A stretch of 64,000 bases of DNA from JAZKIX01 sp040384645 (GTDB lineage Bacteria > Pseudomonadota > Gammaproteobacteria > Burkholderiales > Burkholderiaceae_D): positions 1 to 64,000 of the forward strand of contig JAZKIX010000028.1 of assembly GCA_040384645.1 (NCBI GenBank), in the 5' to 3' direction. Below the pieces are notes generated by a model. That model saw only the letters and a list, made by a program, of their open reading frames with translations, ran no database searches and was not told the origin of the DNA. Positions 10,111 to 19,869 of this stretch are shown one piece after another (the first letter of the stretch is position 1; every line of letters starts with the position of its first letter). The position numbers were made by a program, and so were the translations under genes.

Positions 10111-10274
10111 GTAAATTCAATGCCAAGTTTTATGGGAAGACCGCGATTCTAGCAGGTCTATTTAATTTATGGAAGTGTCTTTTGCCGATTCCATCATCGA
10201 TGTGAATCTATCGGGTACATATAAGCAAGGCCAGACTTTCCTCTCACATTCATTTCAATATTTATGAGAAATAA

Positions 10275-10346
10275 GGGGGTATGTCGATAAAAAACACCTT
10301 ATCCGCAGGTGTTGTAAGGCAGAAAATTAATACACCAGGCAGTATT
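10275..10346 (+). repeat. Dispersed 72-bp element, copy B
   Basis: Exactly 72 bp. It begins GGGGGTATG, has the central hairpin AACACCT-TATCCGC-AGGTGTT (7-bp stem with the conserved block in the loop), and ends AATACACC...CAGTATT. It lies in the 244-bp space between the trhO stop (8 bp away) and rpsU. Confidence 0.88.
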
Positions 10347-10354
10347 AAGGCGAC

Positions 10355-11218
10355 TTAAAGGCTCGCTTCAGAGGCCGCGAGGGTCGCACAATGCGGGCAA
10401 GATTTTTCGTATACATAGAGCGGCGACAGTTGCTCGCGCGGCGTCACTACTGCGCGGCAGGCGAAACATTGGGTCGTAACGGTCGGTTCCAGCTGTGGAT
10501 TAAGTGCAGTGCGGTGGTCGAATACGAAACATTCGCCTTGGTAATGATCGCCGCCGACTTGTTCGAAATACTTCAAAATCCCGCCATCGAGCTGGTACAC
10601 GTTGTCGAAGCCGATATTTTTCATATGGATCGCGGCTTTTTCGCAACGGATGCCGCCGGTACAAAAGGTCACCACGGTCTTGTCGGCCAATTCTTCTTGA
10701 TGCGCGGCGATCACTTCGGGGAATTCACTGAACTTGCTAATCCGATAATCAATGGTATTTTCAAAGGTGCCGACATCGACTTCAAAGGCGTTACGTGTCT
10801 CCAGCATGACCACTTCGCGACCATTGTCGTCGTAGCCTTGGTCGAGCCAGCGTTTCAGCGTCAATGGCTCAACCGCCGGAGCACGGCCTTTTTCCGGCTG
10901 GATCAAGGGCATGCGCATGGTGATGATTTCGCCCTTGAGTTTGACTAGCATGCGTTTAAAGGATTGTTCTTCCGAGTAACTTTCCTTTATTTCGATATCG
11001 GCAAAACGCGGATCGCCGCGCAACCATGTCAAAAATCCATCGATGGACTGGCGTGAGCCGGCTAAGAATAAATTGATGCCTTCCGGTGTTAACAGGATGG
11101 TGCCTTTCAGGTCGAGTGCGCGGCAGGTTTCCTGGAACTCGGCGCGTTTTTCCGCTGTGTCGTCGAAGCTGACGAATTTGTAAGCGGCGATGTTTACAAC
11201 AGAGCCTTGGTTTTGCAT
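10355..11218 (-). CDS. trhO: tRNA uridine(34) hydroxylase, rhodanese family
   Basis: A 287-residue YceA/TrhO protein. The N-terminal ferredoxin-like domain is followed by a rhodanese domain with the catalytic loop TFCTGGIRCEKA and a C-terminal Cys-rich tail (CFACRAVVTPRE, CPHC). TrhO hydroxylates U34 of certain tRNAs on the way to 5-(carboxy)methoxyuridine using oxygen. Length and motif order match the family. It is divergent from dnaE, 113 bp away. Confidence 0.92.
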   Translation of the reverse strand: MQNQGSVVNIAAYKFVSFDDTAEKRAEFQETCRALDLKGTILLTPEGINLFLAGSRQSIDGFLTWLRGDPRFADIEIKESYSEEQSFKRMLVKLKGEIITMRMPLIQPEKGRAPAVEPLTLKRWLDQGYDDNGREVVMLETRNAFEVDVGTFENTIDYRISKFSEFPEVIAAHQEELADKTVVTFCTGGIRCEKAAIHMKNIGFDNVYQLDGGILKYFEQVGGDHYQGECFVFDHRTALNPQLEPTVTTQCFACRAVVTPREQLSPLYVYEKSCPHCATLAASEASL

Positions 11219-11331
11219 GGCGAGTCTAAGTCATTGATTTGACGTGATTATAAACTTCAGGACGGGTCGGCTGCCAGATTTCGGCCAGAAAACCAGCTTC
11301 TGGCGCCAGCCTCGCAAGGTAAAATACGGCG

Positions 11332-14300
11332 ATGACGACACCTCAATTTATCCATCTTCGCCTGCACTCCGAATACTCTATTGTTGATGGACTGGTGCGC
11401 ATCGACGACGTGATCCCAGCCGCAAAAAAAGATGCGCAAGCCGCGCTGGCGATCACCGATTTGTCGAATTTATTTGGCATGGTCAAGTTTTACAAGACGG
11501 CGCGTGGCAAAGGGGTCAAACCGATCATCGGCTGCGATGTCTGGATCAGCAATGACGAACAACGCGACAAACCGGCACGCCTGTTGTTGCTGGTAAAAAA
11601 TCGCGTTGGCTATTTGCAATTGTGCGAATTATTGTCGGATGCGTGGTTGAACAACCAATATCGTGGGCGCGCCGAAATCCGCGCCGATTGGCTGGCCGCT
11701 TTGCAACAAGACGGCAAGGGCGGCAATTTGATCGCCTTGTCCGGCGCGCATTTTGGTGATATCGGCATCGCTATCGACAATGGCAATCTGGCACTGGCGG
11801 AACGTTGCGCTGCGCATTGGGCCAAAATATTTCCCGATAATTTTTATATTGAAATCCAGCGCGCCGGGCAAGCAGGCATGGAAAACCATGTCCGGCAAGC
11901 AGTGGCCTTGGCGGCGCGCTTGCAATTGCCGGTGGTGGCAACGCACCCGATCCAGTTTTTATCGAAGGAAGAATTTACTGCGCACGAGGCGCGCACCTGT
12001 ATCGCCGAGGGTGAAATGTTGGCCAATACCCGTCGCGTCCGGCGCTTCAACGATCAGCAATGTTTCAAGAGCCAGGCTGAGATGGCGGCCTTGTTTGCCG
12101 ACTTGCCGGCAGCGATGTTAAATACGATCGAAATCGCCAAGCGCTGCAATTTGACATTGGAACTGGGCAAGCCAAAATTGCCTGATTTCCCCACGCCAGA
12201 TGGCATGACGATCGGCGAATTTTTAGTATCGGAATCTGGACAAGGCCTGGAAAAACGTCTGATCCAGCTGTATCCCGACGAGGCTAAGCGCGAAACTCAG
12301 CGTGAACGTTATGTTGCAAGGCTCAAGTTTGAAACCGACACCATCATCAAGATGGGTTTCCCCGGTTACTTCCTGATCGTGGCGGAATTTATCCGCTGGG
12401 CCAAGGAAAACGGCGTGCCAGTCGGCCCCGGCCGCGGTTCCGGCGCCGGTTCGCTGGTGGCGTACTCGCTCCTGATTACCGATCTCGATCCGCTCGAATA
12501 CAACTTGCTGTTTGAGCGTTTCCTGAATCCTGAGCGGGTGTCGATGCCCGACTTCGATATCGATTTTTGCCAGGAAGGGCGCGACCGCGTGATCCAGCAC
12601 GTCAAGGATTTATACGGCAAGGATGCGGTATCGCAGATCGCCACTTTTGGCACTATGGCAGCCAAGGGCGCGATCCGTGACGTGGGCCGGGTGCTCGATT
12701 TTGGCTACAACTTTTGCGACGGCATTTCCAAGCTAATCCCGTTCAAACCGGGCAAACACGTCACCATTGCCGACGCCATCAAAGAAGAGCCGGCGCTGGC
12801 CGAGCGGTTGGAAAACGAAGAAGAAGTCAAGCAACTCATCAACTTGGCGCAGCAAGTCGAAGGCATCGCCCGCAATATCGGGATGCATGCCGGTGGTGTC
12901 TTGATCGCGCCCGGCAAGCTGACCGATTTTTGCCCGCTATACACGCAGGGCGGCGATTCCGGCGTAGTCTCGCAATACGACAAGGACGACGTCGAGGCCG
13001 TGGGCCTGGTCAAGTTCGACTTTTTGGGGTTGACCACGCTGACCATCCTGGATCGCGCGGTGCGTTATATCAAACAGCTCGATCCAGCCCAGGCCGATTT
13101 CAATCTAGAGAGTTTGCCGCTGAAGGACAAGCCATCCTACGATCTCTTGACACAGGCCAAAACGGTCGCCGTGTTCCAGCTGGAAAGCCGCGGCATGCAA
13201 GGCATGTTGAAAGATGCGCGGCCGGACCGTTTTGAAGACATTATTGCGCTGGTGGCACTGTACCGGCCGGGTCCGATGGATCTGATTCCCGACTTTTGCA
13301 AACGCAAGCACGGCGAGCGCTTTGAATATCCGGATCCGCGTACCGAAGGCATTTTGTCCGAAACCTACGGCATCATGGTCTATCAAGAGCAAGTCATGCA
13401 GATGGCGCAGGTGGTGGGCGGTTATTCGCTTGGCGGCGCCGACCTGTTGCGGCGTGCCATGGGTAAAAAGAAGGCGGAAGAAATGGCGGAGCATCGCCAG
13501 ATCTTCCGCGACGGAGCAGCCAAGGACGGTCTGTCGGAAGCCAAGGCTGACGAGATTTTCGACTTGATGGAAAAATTCGCCGGCTACGGTTTTAACAAAT
13601 CGCATGCTGCCGCTTACGCCTTGCTGTCGTATCACACGGCCTACCTGAAAGCGCATCATCCGGCCGCCTTCATGGCCGCCAACTTGTCGCTGGCGATGGA
13701 CGATACCGACAAGATCAAAATTCTGGTCGAGGATTGCCTGGAAATTTGCGGGCTGACTTTGCTGCCGCCCGACGTTAATCAATCCGACTACCGCTTCATG
13801 CCAGTTGGTGAAGCGCCCAGCGTGAGCAAGAAAAAAGTCACACAAATTCGCTATGGGCTAGGCGCGGTCAAAGGTTCTGGCCAGAGCGCGATAGAAGCCA
13901 TTGTCGCGGCGCGGATGGATGGGCCGTTCACTGATTTATTCGATTTTTGCAAACGGGTCGATAAACGCCAAATCAATCGCCGCACCATCGATTCACTGAT
14001 CCGCGCCGGCGCTTTCGATTGTCTCGGTTTGGATCGCGCCATCTTGCTGGCCTCGGTCGGCTTTGCCATGGAAGTGGCCGAGCAGGCGCAAGCCTCGGCC
14101 AATCAAGTGAGCTTGTTTGGCGGCGACGAGAGCGATATGGTGGCGCCGCCGGACTATATCAAAGCCGCACCGTGGAGCGATAAACAAAGGCTGACCGAAG
14201 AAAAACTGGCGCTGGGCTTCTATTTGTCTGGCCATTTGTTTAACGCCTATTCGACCGAAGCACGCCGCTTTGCCCGCACCAAATTATGCGATCTGGAACC

Positions 14301-14802
14301 GTCGCGTGAGCCGAAATGGATTGCCGGCGTGATTTCCAGCGTGCGTACCCAAATGACCCAACGCGGCAAGATCATCATCATCACGCTCGATGACAATAGC
14401 GCCACGGTCGACGTGACGATTTACAGTGAATTGTACGAGGCCAATAAACGCCTGTTCAAGGAAGATGAATTCCTCGCCATCTGCGGCAAGGTATCGGAAG
14501 ACCGCTTCTCCGGCGGCTTGCGCATCACCGCAGAAAAAGCCATGGACATCGTCGCAGCCCGTACCCAGTTCGGCCGCAGCGTCGGGGTCGATATCACCGG
14601 TCCGCTCGATATGCAACGTTTACGCGAGCTTTTGCAACCCTTGCGGGTGGAGGCTGGTTTGCCGATGGTGCTGCGTTATCACCGTGCCGATGCCGAATGC
14701 GAACTGCGTCTGGGTGAAAGCTGGAAAGTGGCGCCATCGGACGAGCTGCGCCAATTGTTTGAAACTAAATTCGGCGTGACTGGCTTGGCGGTCGAATATT
14801 AA
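11332..14802 (+). CDS. dnaE: DNA polymerase III subunit alpha
   Basis: The 1156-residue replicative polymerase. The N-terminal PHP domain starts with FIHLRLHSEYSIVDG. The polymerase core has GPGRGSGAGSLVAY (about residues 365-378), the catalytic PDFDIDF (about 406-412), YRPGPMDLIP, and GYGFNKSHAAAYA. The C-terminus has the helix-hairpin-helix region and an OB fold (IAGVISSVRTQMTQRGK). Length matches DnaE1. An AAGGT ribosome site precedes the ATG at 11332. It is probably co-transcribed with the glycosyltransferase 16 bp downstream. Confidence 0.97.
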   Translation: MTTPQFIHLRLHSEYSIVDGLVRIDDVIPAAKKDAQAALAITDLSNLFGMVKFYKTARGKGVKPIIGCDVWISNDEQRDKPARLLLLVKNRVGYLQLCELLSDAWLNNQYRGRAEIRADWLAALQQDGKGGNLIALSGAHFGDIGIAIDNGNLALAERCAAHWAKIFPDNFYIEIQRAGQAGMENHVRQAVALAARLQLPVVATHPIQFLSKEEFTAHEARTCIAEGEMLANTRRVRRFNDQQCFKSQAEMAALFADLPAAMLNTIEIAKRCNLTLELGKPKLPDFPTPDGMTIGEFLVSESGQGLEKRLIQLYPDEAKRETQRERYVARLKFETDTIIKMGFPGYFLIVAEFIRWAKENGVPVGPGRGSGAGSLVAYSLLITDLDPLEYNLLFERFLNPERVSMPDFDIDFCQEGRDRVIQHVKDLYGKDAVSQIATFGTMAAKGAIRDVGRVLDFGYNFCDGISKLIPFKPGKHVTIADAIKEEPALAERLENEEEVKQLINLAQQVEGIARNIGMHAGGVLIAPGKLTDFCPLYTQGGDSGVVSQYDKDDVEAVGLVKFDFLGLTTLTILDRAVRYIKQLDPAQADFNLESLPLKDKPSYDLLTQAKTVAVFQLESRGMQGMLKDARPDRFEDIIALVALYRPGPMDLIPDFCKRKHGERFEYPDPRTEGILSETYGIMVYQEQVMQMAQVVGGYSLGGADLLRRAMGKKKAEEMAEHRQIFRDGAAKDGLSEAKADEIFDLMEKFAGYGFNKSHAAAYALLSYHTAYLKAHHPAAFMAANLSLAMDDTDKIKILVEDCLEICGLTLLPPDVNQSDYRFMPVGEAPSVSKKKVTQIRYGLGAVKGSGQSAIEAIVAARMDGPFTDLFDFCKRVDKRQINRRTIDSLIRAGAFDCLGLDRAILLASVGFAMEVAEQAQASANQVSLFGGDESDMVAPPDYIKAAPWSDKQRLTEEKLALGFYLSGHLFNAYSTEARRFARTKLCDLEPSREPKWIAGVISSVRTQMTQRGKIIIITLDDNSATVDVTIYSELYEANKRLFKEDEFLAICGKVSEDRFSGGLRITAEKAMDIVAARTQFGRSVGVDITGPLDMQRLRELLQPLRVEAGLPMVLRYHRADAECELRLGESWKVAPSDELRQLFETKFGVTGLAVEY

Positions 14803-14818
14803 AAACCCTGTCGAAAAT

Positions 14819-15613
14819 ATGCCGCCAAATCCGCATCCAATGCCGCCTTCGCTGAGCGTCATCATCATCACCAAGAACGAGGCCGATAATTTGCACGACT
14901 GCCTGCAATCGCTGGCAGGCATTCAAGCCGAATTGATCGTGGTCGATAGCGGCAGCAGCGATGCGACAGTACAGATCGCCCGCGACGCCGGCGCCACCGT
15001 GATCCAGACCGCGAGCTGGCCCGGTTTTGGGCCGCAAAAAAATATTGCGCTGGCTGCTGCGACGTGCGACTGGGTGTTGTCGCTGGACGCGGACGAAAGA
15101 TTGACCCCAGCGTTGCGAGAGCAGATTCTGGCCGCGATTTCGCATGGTGCTTTTAAAAGTTATGAAATGCCGCGCTTGTCCTACTTTTGCGGCCAACCTA
15201 TACGGCATGGCGGCTGGTATCCCGACTATATTCTTCGATTATTTGAGCGCGGTCATGCCCGTTTTTCCGACCACCTGGTGCATGAACGGGTGCTGGCGGA
15301 CGGTGAAACAGGCCGACTCGACTCACCGCTCTTGCATTACAACTACCGCAATCAAGGCGATGTCGAGCGCAAGATAACAAGCTATTCCGACGCCGGCGCG
15401 CAGCAGCTATTTTTGCGGGGTAAACAGTCCAATTTGGTGTCAGCAGCTGTGCATGGCGGCTGGGCCTTTATCCGTACCTATGTGCTGCGGCTGGGCTTTT
15501 TAGACGGCGTAGCAGGTTATCAGATCGCTCGTATGAATCAGCGTTCCAGCCAGCTTAAATATGCAAAGTTGTGTGCGTTGCGCAGTCAGGCTTTAGCTAA
15601 ATCGCCGCTTTAG
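14819..15613 (+). CDS. Family 2 glycosyltransferase, LPS-core (WaaE/KdtX-like)
   Basis: 264 residues with a GT-A fold. SVIIITKNEADNL is the nucleotide-binding start, DSGSSDAT follows, and LSLDADERL carries the DxD metal motif. These features and the C-terminal helical part resemble WaaE/KdtX glucosyltransferases that decorate the LPS inner core; the acceptor is inference. The gene begins 16 bp after dnaE. Its 3' end overlaps the convergent downstream glycosyltransferase by 21 bp. Confidence 0.85.
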   Translation: MPPNPHPMPPSLSVIIITKNEADNLHDCLQSLAGIQAELIVVDSGSSDATVQIARDAGATVIQTASWPGFGPQKNIALAAATCDWVLSLDADERLTPALREQILAAISHGAFKSYEMPRLSYFCGQPIRHGGWYPDYILRLFERGHARFSDHLVHERVLADGETGRLDSPLLHYNYRNQGDVERKITSYSDAGAQQLFLRGKQSNLVSAAVHGGWAFIRTYVLRLGFLDGVAGYQIARMNQRSSQLKYAKLCALRSQALAKSPL

Positions 15614-16432
15614 ATCACTACGCAAGCGCGCCCAGCGCAAGCCGGAATCGGCAGCCGGTTCCGTTAATGCTACCTGCGTAGCGATCTGGCCGCGGCGCAA
15701 ATAGTAGCGGTCGAAGGTCGATTGGGTGATGCCCCATTTGTGCAAAAACTGGCGGCGGCCATCGTTCTTGATGATTTTGGCGGTGGTTTTGGATTGAAAA
15801 TGGTAGACCAGCGAATGGCCGATGCCGAGAAAAATCCGGCAACCGGCGTGCCACATTTTCATCGAAAAATCATTGTCGCTACTCATGCCGGGTGACAACT
15901 CACTGCTGTAGCCGCCGACCTTGAACCACCAGTCGCGATGCACCACAGTCGGCGGCCACGTCGCGCCGTACCAGTCGGGCTTGATGTGCGAAGGCAGGTT
16001 TTGCAGTAGGGCGTGTTCGTCAAAACTGGCAGGGTCGCTGCCGTAATCGGCCACCAGTACGCAGGCGTTGCCTGAGACACGCGGCTCGATCATGGTGCCC
16101 GACAACATGAACAGGTCGGTGCCAAGCGGGGCGATGCGTTCGAACAAATGCTGGTCCCAGTCGGGGCAGCAATACATGTCGTCATTGAGGTAAATTAAAT
16201 AGTCGTGGGTGGCGAGCGCGGCGGCCAGATTGACTGCATGGCAGATGCCGATATTGTCGGGCGAGCTGGTGTATTCGATGCCCTCGCTTTTGACCCAATC
16301 CAGGGTGCCGTCCTTGCCGTCGTTGACATGCACGATAATTTGCATCGGCAGGCGGGAATTCTGGCGGATGCTGCGGATGCACAGCTTCAGAAAGGAGAGG
16401 TTGTTCCAGCTGGGGATGATGATGGAAAACAT
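15593..16432 (-). CDS. Family 2 glycosyltransferase
   Basis: 279 residues. The N-terminus FSIIIPSWNNLSFLKLC and the acidic metal-binding LNDDMYC define a GT-A family 2 enzyme; a WW-rich middle part (DWYGATWPPT) and a region after position 200 follow. The sugar and acceptor are not known. It lies in an LPS-related region and converges on the preceding gene with a 21-bp coding overlap. The start at 16432 is the first ATG of a conserved N-terminus. Confidence 0.82.
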   Translation of the reverse strand: MFSIIIPSWNNLSFLKLCIRSIRQNSRLPMQIIVHVNDGKDGTLDWVKSEGIEYTSSPDNIGICHAVNLAAALATHDYLIYLNDDMYCCPDWDQHLFERIAPLGTDLFMLSGTMIEPRVSGNACVLVADYGSDPASFDEHALLQNLPSHIKPDWYGATWPPTVVHRDWWFKVGGYSSELSPGMSSDNDFSMKMWHAGCRIFLGIGHSLVYHFQSKTTAKIIKNDGRRQFLHKWGITQSTFDRYYLRRGQIATQVALTEPAADSGLRWARLRSDLKRRFS

Positions 16433-16637
16433 GGGCCTTGATTTCTCTTTAAGCGGTGTAGTCTGGTTGGACGCTGTGTGCGGTGTGACGGGCAGGGCGG
16501 CAGGTGATGGAATAGTTTGCCGGATGTCCTAACTAAAATATAATCCTGCGGCGTCATCCCTTGCTCATTGCCTGCAAACACGCGCTTCATGCCTGATTGC
16601 GATTGTTGCCTATTGTTGCCGATTGTAATGCAGTAAA

Positions 16638-16709
16638 AATACTATGGGCAGTATTTTTTATAGTGCAATGAATCCGTGCGGATAAATGGGTATTTTGGCC
16701 TATACCCCC
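16638..16709 (-). repeat. Dispersed 72-bp element, copy C
   Basis: Exactly 72 bp, reversed. On the minus strand it reads GGGGGTATAGG, then TTATCCGCACGGATTCATTG, then AATACTGCCCATAGTATT and a T-run. It lies in the 357-bp divergent space between a glycosyltransferase and the waaL-like gene; no other element is recognised there. Confidence 0.88.
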
Positions 16710-16789
16710 TTATATTGACTCTTTGCTCTTAATAATTTACCAGTTGCCGGCGGGTTAGCTAAAGACCCCGGCAATCTCAGGCGATCAGA

Positions 16790-18136
16790 ATGCAGCGTTT
16801 AAATTACGAAGCAAGTCCAGTAATGTTGATGCCAGCGCATTTTACGACACGTGCCGCACGCGGCTTATTCCTATTTTCGCTCTTTGTGGTGCCGTTTTCG
16901 ACCGCCCTGACCAATTTGAGCGTGGTGCTGCTGTATGTGTTTTTTGCCGCTGCAGCCTGGACCGACCGTTCCTTGCTGGCCTCGTTCAAATCTCGTGCAT
17001 CGCTGGCGGCGCTCGGCCTGTTACTGTTGTTTGTACTGGGCGCCAGCTGGTCGATAGCGCCGCACAAGGAAATAGGCCATGCGCTGGTCAAATATTCGAA
17101 ACTGTTGTTGATCCCGGTCGGTATCGCCCTGTCGCAGCGCGATAACCGACTGGCGCGCGAGGGCGTGGCATGCTTTATTGCCGGTGCGACCCTACTGGCG
17201 TTTTGTTCGTACCTGGTATGGCAAGACTTGATGCCGGGCGATCCTCGCTGGTGGTCGGCGGGGACGCGCCAGAACGCATATGTGTTTAAGAACCATATTA
17301 CCTTTGGCATCATGACGATCCTGGCCGCTTTGCTGTGTTTTTCCTCAGCTTTTCATGCAGCTACGCAGCGCCATCGCCTGCTTGCGATTGCGCTCGGATT
17401 GTTCTTGATTATTCCTCCCCTGGTTCTGACGCATGGCCGCTCTGGTTATTTTGTGGTGCTGGTCGGCTTGGCGACACTGTCCCTGATTCATTTTCGCCAT
17501 AACTGGCGCAAGCTGGGCCTGAGCGGCTTGATTGTGGCCGGTCTGTTTGTCAGCTTGCATACGTTTTCTGCCAATTTCCAGCAGCGTACCAATCATTTGC
17601 TGGTCGAGATCCAGAGCTATGCCAATGCGGATGCCAGCAAGTCGACCGGGGTACGTTTTGCCGATACCGACAAGGCCAATTCGGCCGGCATTCGGCTCAG
17701 TTTCTACCGTGCCGGACTGGCCATGATTGCAGAGCATCCGGTGCTGGGCCTGGGTACTGGCGCTTTTGCCGAGGCATTCGCACCGACTGCAAAAAAATTA
17801 TGGCCGGTCGATGCGCCGGAATATGCCGGACGGCACCAGCCGCATAGCGAAATCATTTTGATCTGCGTGCAATTGGGACTACTTGGTGGCTTGGTTTACG
17901 GTTGCCTGCTATGGTTTCTGGTGCTGCCAGTGCGCCAGCAACCGGGCCTGATGGCGGACAATCTGCTCTTGCTGTGTGCTGTATTCGGCAGCGCGTCGGT
18001 GTTCAATAGCCTGTTATGGGACGTCACCGAGGGTCACGCGTTTGCCTTGCTGGCCGGATGTTGCTATGGCGTGGTCAGTAACAAACGCGTCACAAAATTA
18101 AGTCTGGTGCCTAAAGTTGCCGAGGTGGCTGCATGA
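16790..18136 (+). CDS. waaL: O-antigen ligase-like polytopic membrane protein
   Basis: 448 residues with about ten to twelve hydrophobic segments. A large periplasmic loop between them contains GRHQPHSEIILI, the conserved His-bearing block of Wzy_C/WaaL proteins. WaaL joins undecaprenyl-linked O-antigen to lipid A-core in the inner membrane. Similar proteins include O-antigen polymerases and PilO-type ligases, so the exact substrate is inference. Its stop codon overlaps the msbA start (ATGATG), which shows an operon with the lipid A flippase. Starts at internal ATGs (16823 and after) are possible. Confidence 0.8.
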   Translation: MQRLNYEASPVMLMPAHFTTRAARGLFLFSLFVVPFSTALTNLSVVLLYVFFAAAAWTDRSLLASFKSRASLAALGLLLLFVLGASWSIAPHKEIGHALVKYSKLLLIPVGIALSQRDNRLAREGVACFIAGATLLAFCSYLVWQDLMPGDPRWWSAGTRQNAYVFKNHITFGIMTILAALLCFSSAFHAATQRHRLLAIALGLFLIIPPLVLTHGRSGYFVVLVGLATLSLIHFRHNWRKLGLSGLIVAGLFVSLHTFSANFQQRTNHLLVEIQSYANADASKSTGVRFADTDKANSAGIRLSFYRAGLAMIAEHPVLGLGTGAFAEAFAPTAKKLWPVDAPEYAGRHQPHSEIILICVQLGLLGGLVYGCLLWFLVLPVRQQPGLMADNLLLLCAVFGSASVFNSLLWDVTEGHAFALLAGCCYGVVSNKRVTKLSLVPKVAEVAA

Positions 18137-19869
18137 TGAAATTCCCCCCGCACTTTAGCCGTCTGATGCGCATGCTAGGCGCTTATCGCGGCCGCCTCGG
18201 ACTGGCATTTCTAGGCATGGCGGTTACCGCAGCGACCGAGCCGACACTGGCGGCGCTGATGCAGGCGCTGGTCGATAAAGGCTTTTCGGGCCAGGTAAAA
18301 TTCCCGCTATGGATGGTGCCGGCGGCCCTGATCGGGATATTTTTGCTGCGCGGGATGTCGACTTTTTTGACCAGTTACATGATGACCTGGGTTACCACCC
18401 GCTTGTTGAATCGATTGCGGCAAATCATGTTCCATCGGATTCTTGATGTGCCGTTGGGCTTTTATGCGGAACACTCGGTCGGCCGCGTCATCAACGCCAT
18501 GATGTTTGAAGTCCAGCAAATCGTCGACATGATCCGTAATGTGCTCACTTCGCTGATCCGCGACAGCCTGACGGTGATTGGCTTGCTGGCGTACCTGCTC
18601 TACACCAACTGGCGCCTGACCCTGATCGCGCTGGTCTTGATGCCGGTGCTGGCGGTGGTGGTGCGCATGACCGGCAAGCGCTTGCGCCGTTTGACGCAGG
18701 GTTTTTTGGAAGTCAACGCCGGCATGACGCAAGTGATTGAAGAGACCACGCGGGCGCAGCAAGTGATCAAGATTTTCGGTGGCCACGATTATGAAAAAGC
18801 CCGCTTCGACAGCCGCGCCGAAATCCTGCGCAATTACCTGATGCGCATGACCAATACCTTCGCCACCACGGTACCAGTGACGCAAGTCATTTCCGCCTGC
18901 GCCTTGTCGCTGGTGATCGTGATCGCGCTGGTGCAGGCCGGCAATAACCAGACTTCGGTCGGCGGTTTTGTCTCATTCATCACGGCTATGCTGATGCTCT
19001 TGACGCCGCTTAAACATCTGGCGGAAGTCAATGGCCCGCTGCAACGCGGCTTGGCTGCTGCCGAGTCGGTATTTGAATTGATCGACGCCACACCAGAGCG
19101 CAGCAGCGGTGTTGTTTTGCGCAAGCGGGCGGCGGGACGGCTGGACTTTGTCGGGGTCGGCTTTGTCTATCCGGGACAAGCACAGGCTGCGTTGTCAGAC
19201 ATAAATCTCAGCGTATTGCCGGGCGAAACCGTGGCTTTTGTCGGCATGTCTGGCGGCGGCAAAACGACCCTGGTCAATCTGGTGCCGGGATTTTATCCTC
19301 TGCATGCCGGCGAAATCCGGCTCGATGGCGAGTCTATTGAAGACATCGAATTGACCAGTCTGCGGGCGCAAATGGCCATGGTCAGCCAAAACGTGGTGCT
19401 GTTCGACGACACCGTCGCCGCCAATATCGCCTATGGCGACGCGCAGCCCGATCCGGCCCGCATCAAGGCGGCGGCCAGTGCAGCCTATCTGGATGAAATG
19501 ATCGACAAGCTGCCGCAAGGGCTGGCGACCCAGATCGGCGACAACGGTTCGCGCCTGTCGGGTGGTCAAAGGCAGCGACTGGCAATCGCCCGCGCCATCT
19601 ACAAAGATGCGCCGATTTTGATCCTGGACGAAGCCACTTCCGCGCTTGATTCCGAATCCGAGCGCGCTGTGCAAGCGGCGCTAGACCAATTGATGACTGG
19701 CCGCTCCACGCTGGTCATTGCGCACCGTCTATCGACCATCGAACGCGCCGACCGTATCGTGGTATTGGCAGCAGGGCGCATCGTGGAGGTCGGTTCGCAT
19801 CACGAACTGCTGGCCAAAAATGGCGTGTACGCCAAGCTCTACCATCTGCAATTCGCGAAAGAAGCGTGA
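18133..19869 (+). CDS. msbA: Lipid A export ABC transporter MsbA
   Basis: 578 residues, with a six-helix membrane domain fused to an ATPase. Walker A GMSGGGKTT is at about residues 371-379, the signature LSGGQRQRLAIARA at about 475, and Walker B ILILDEATSALD follows. The length and fused half-transporter layout are those of MsbA, which flips lipid A-core across the inner membrane. The start overlaps the waaL stop and the end overlaps the heptosyltransferase start (GTGA), so the three genes are translationally coupled. Confidence 0.92.
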   Translation: MMKFPPHFSRLMRMLGAYRGRLGLAFLGMAVTAATEPTLAALMQALVDKGFSGQVKFPLWMVPAALIGIFLLRGMSTFLTSYMMTWVTTRLLNRLRQIMFHRILDVPLGFYAEHSVGRVINAMMFEVQQIVDMIRNVLTSLIRDSLTVIGLLAYLLYTNWRLTLIALVLMPVLAVVVRMTGKRLRRLTQGFLEVNAGMTQVIEETTRAQQVIKIFGGHDYEKARFDSRAEILRNYLMRMTNTFATTVPVTQVISACALSLVIVIALVQAGNNQTSVGGFVSFITAMLMLLTPLKHLAEVNGPLQRGLAAAESVFELIDATPERSSGVVLRKRAAGRLDFVGVGFVYPGQAQAALSDINLSVLPGETVAFVGMSGGGKTTLVNLVPGFYPLHAGEIRLDGESIEDIELTSLRAQMAMVSQNVVLFDDTVAANIAYGDAQPDPARIKAAASAAYLDEMIDKLPQGLATQIGDNGSRLSGGQRQRLAIARAIYKDAPILILDEATSALDSESERAVQAALDQLMTGRSTLVIAHRLSTIERADRIVVLAAGRIVEVGSHHELLAKNGVYAKLYHLQFAKEA

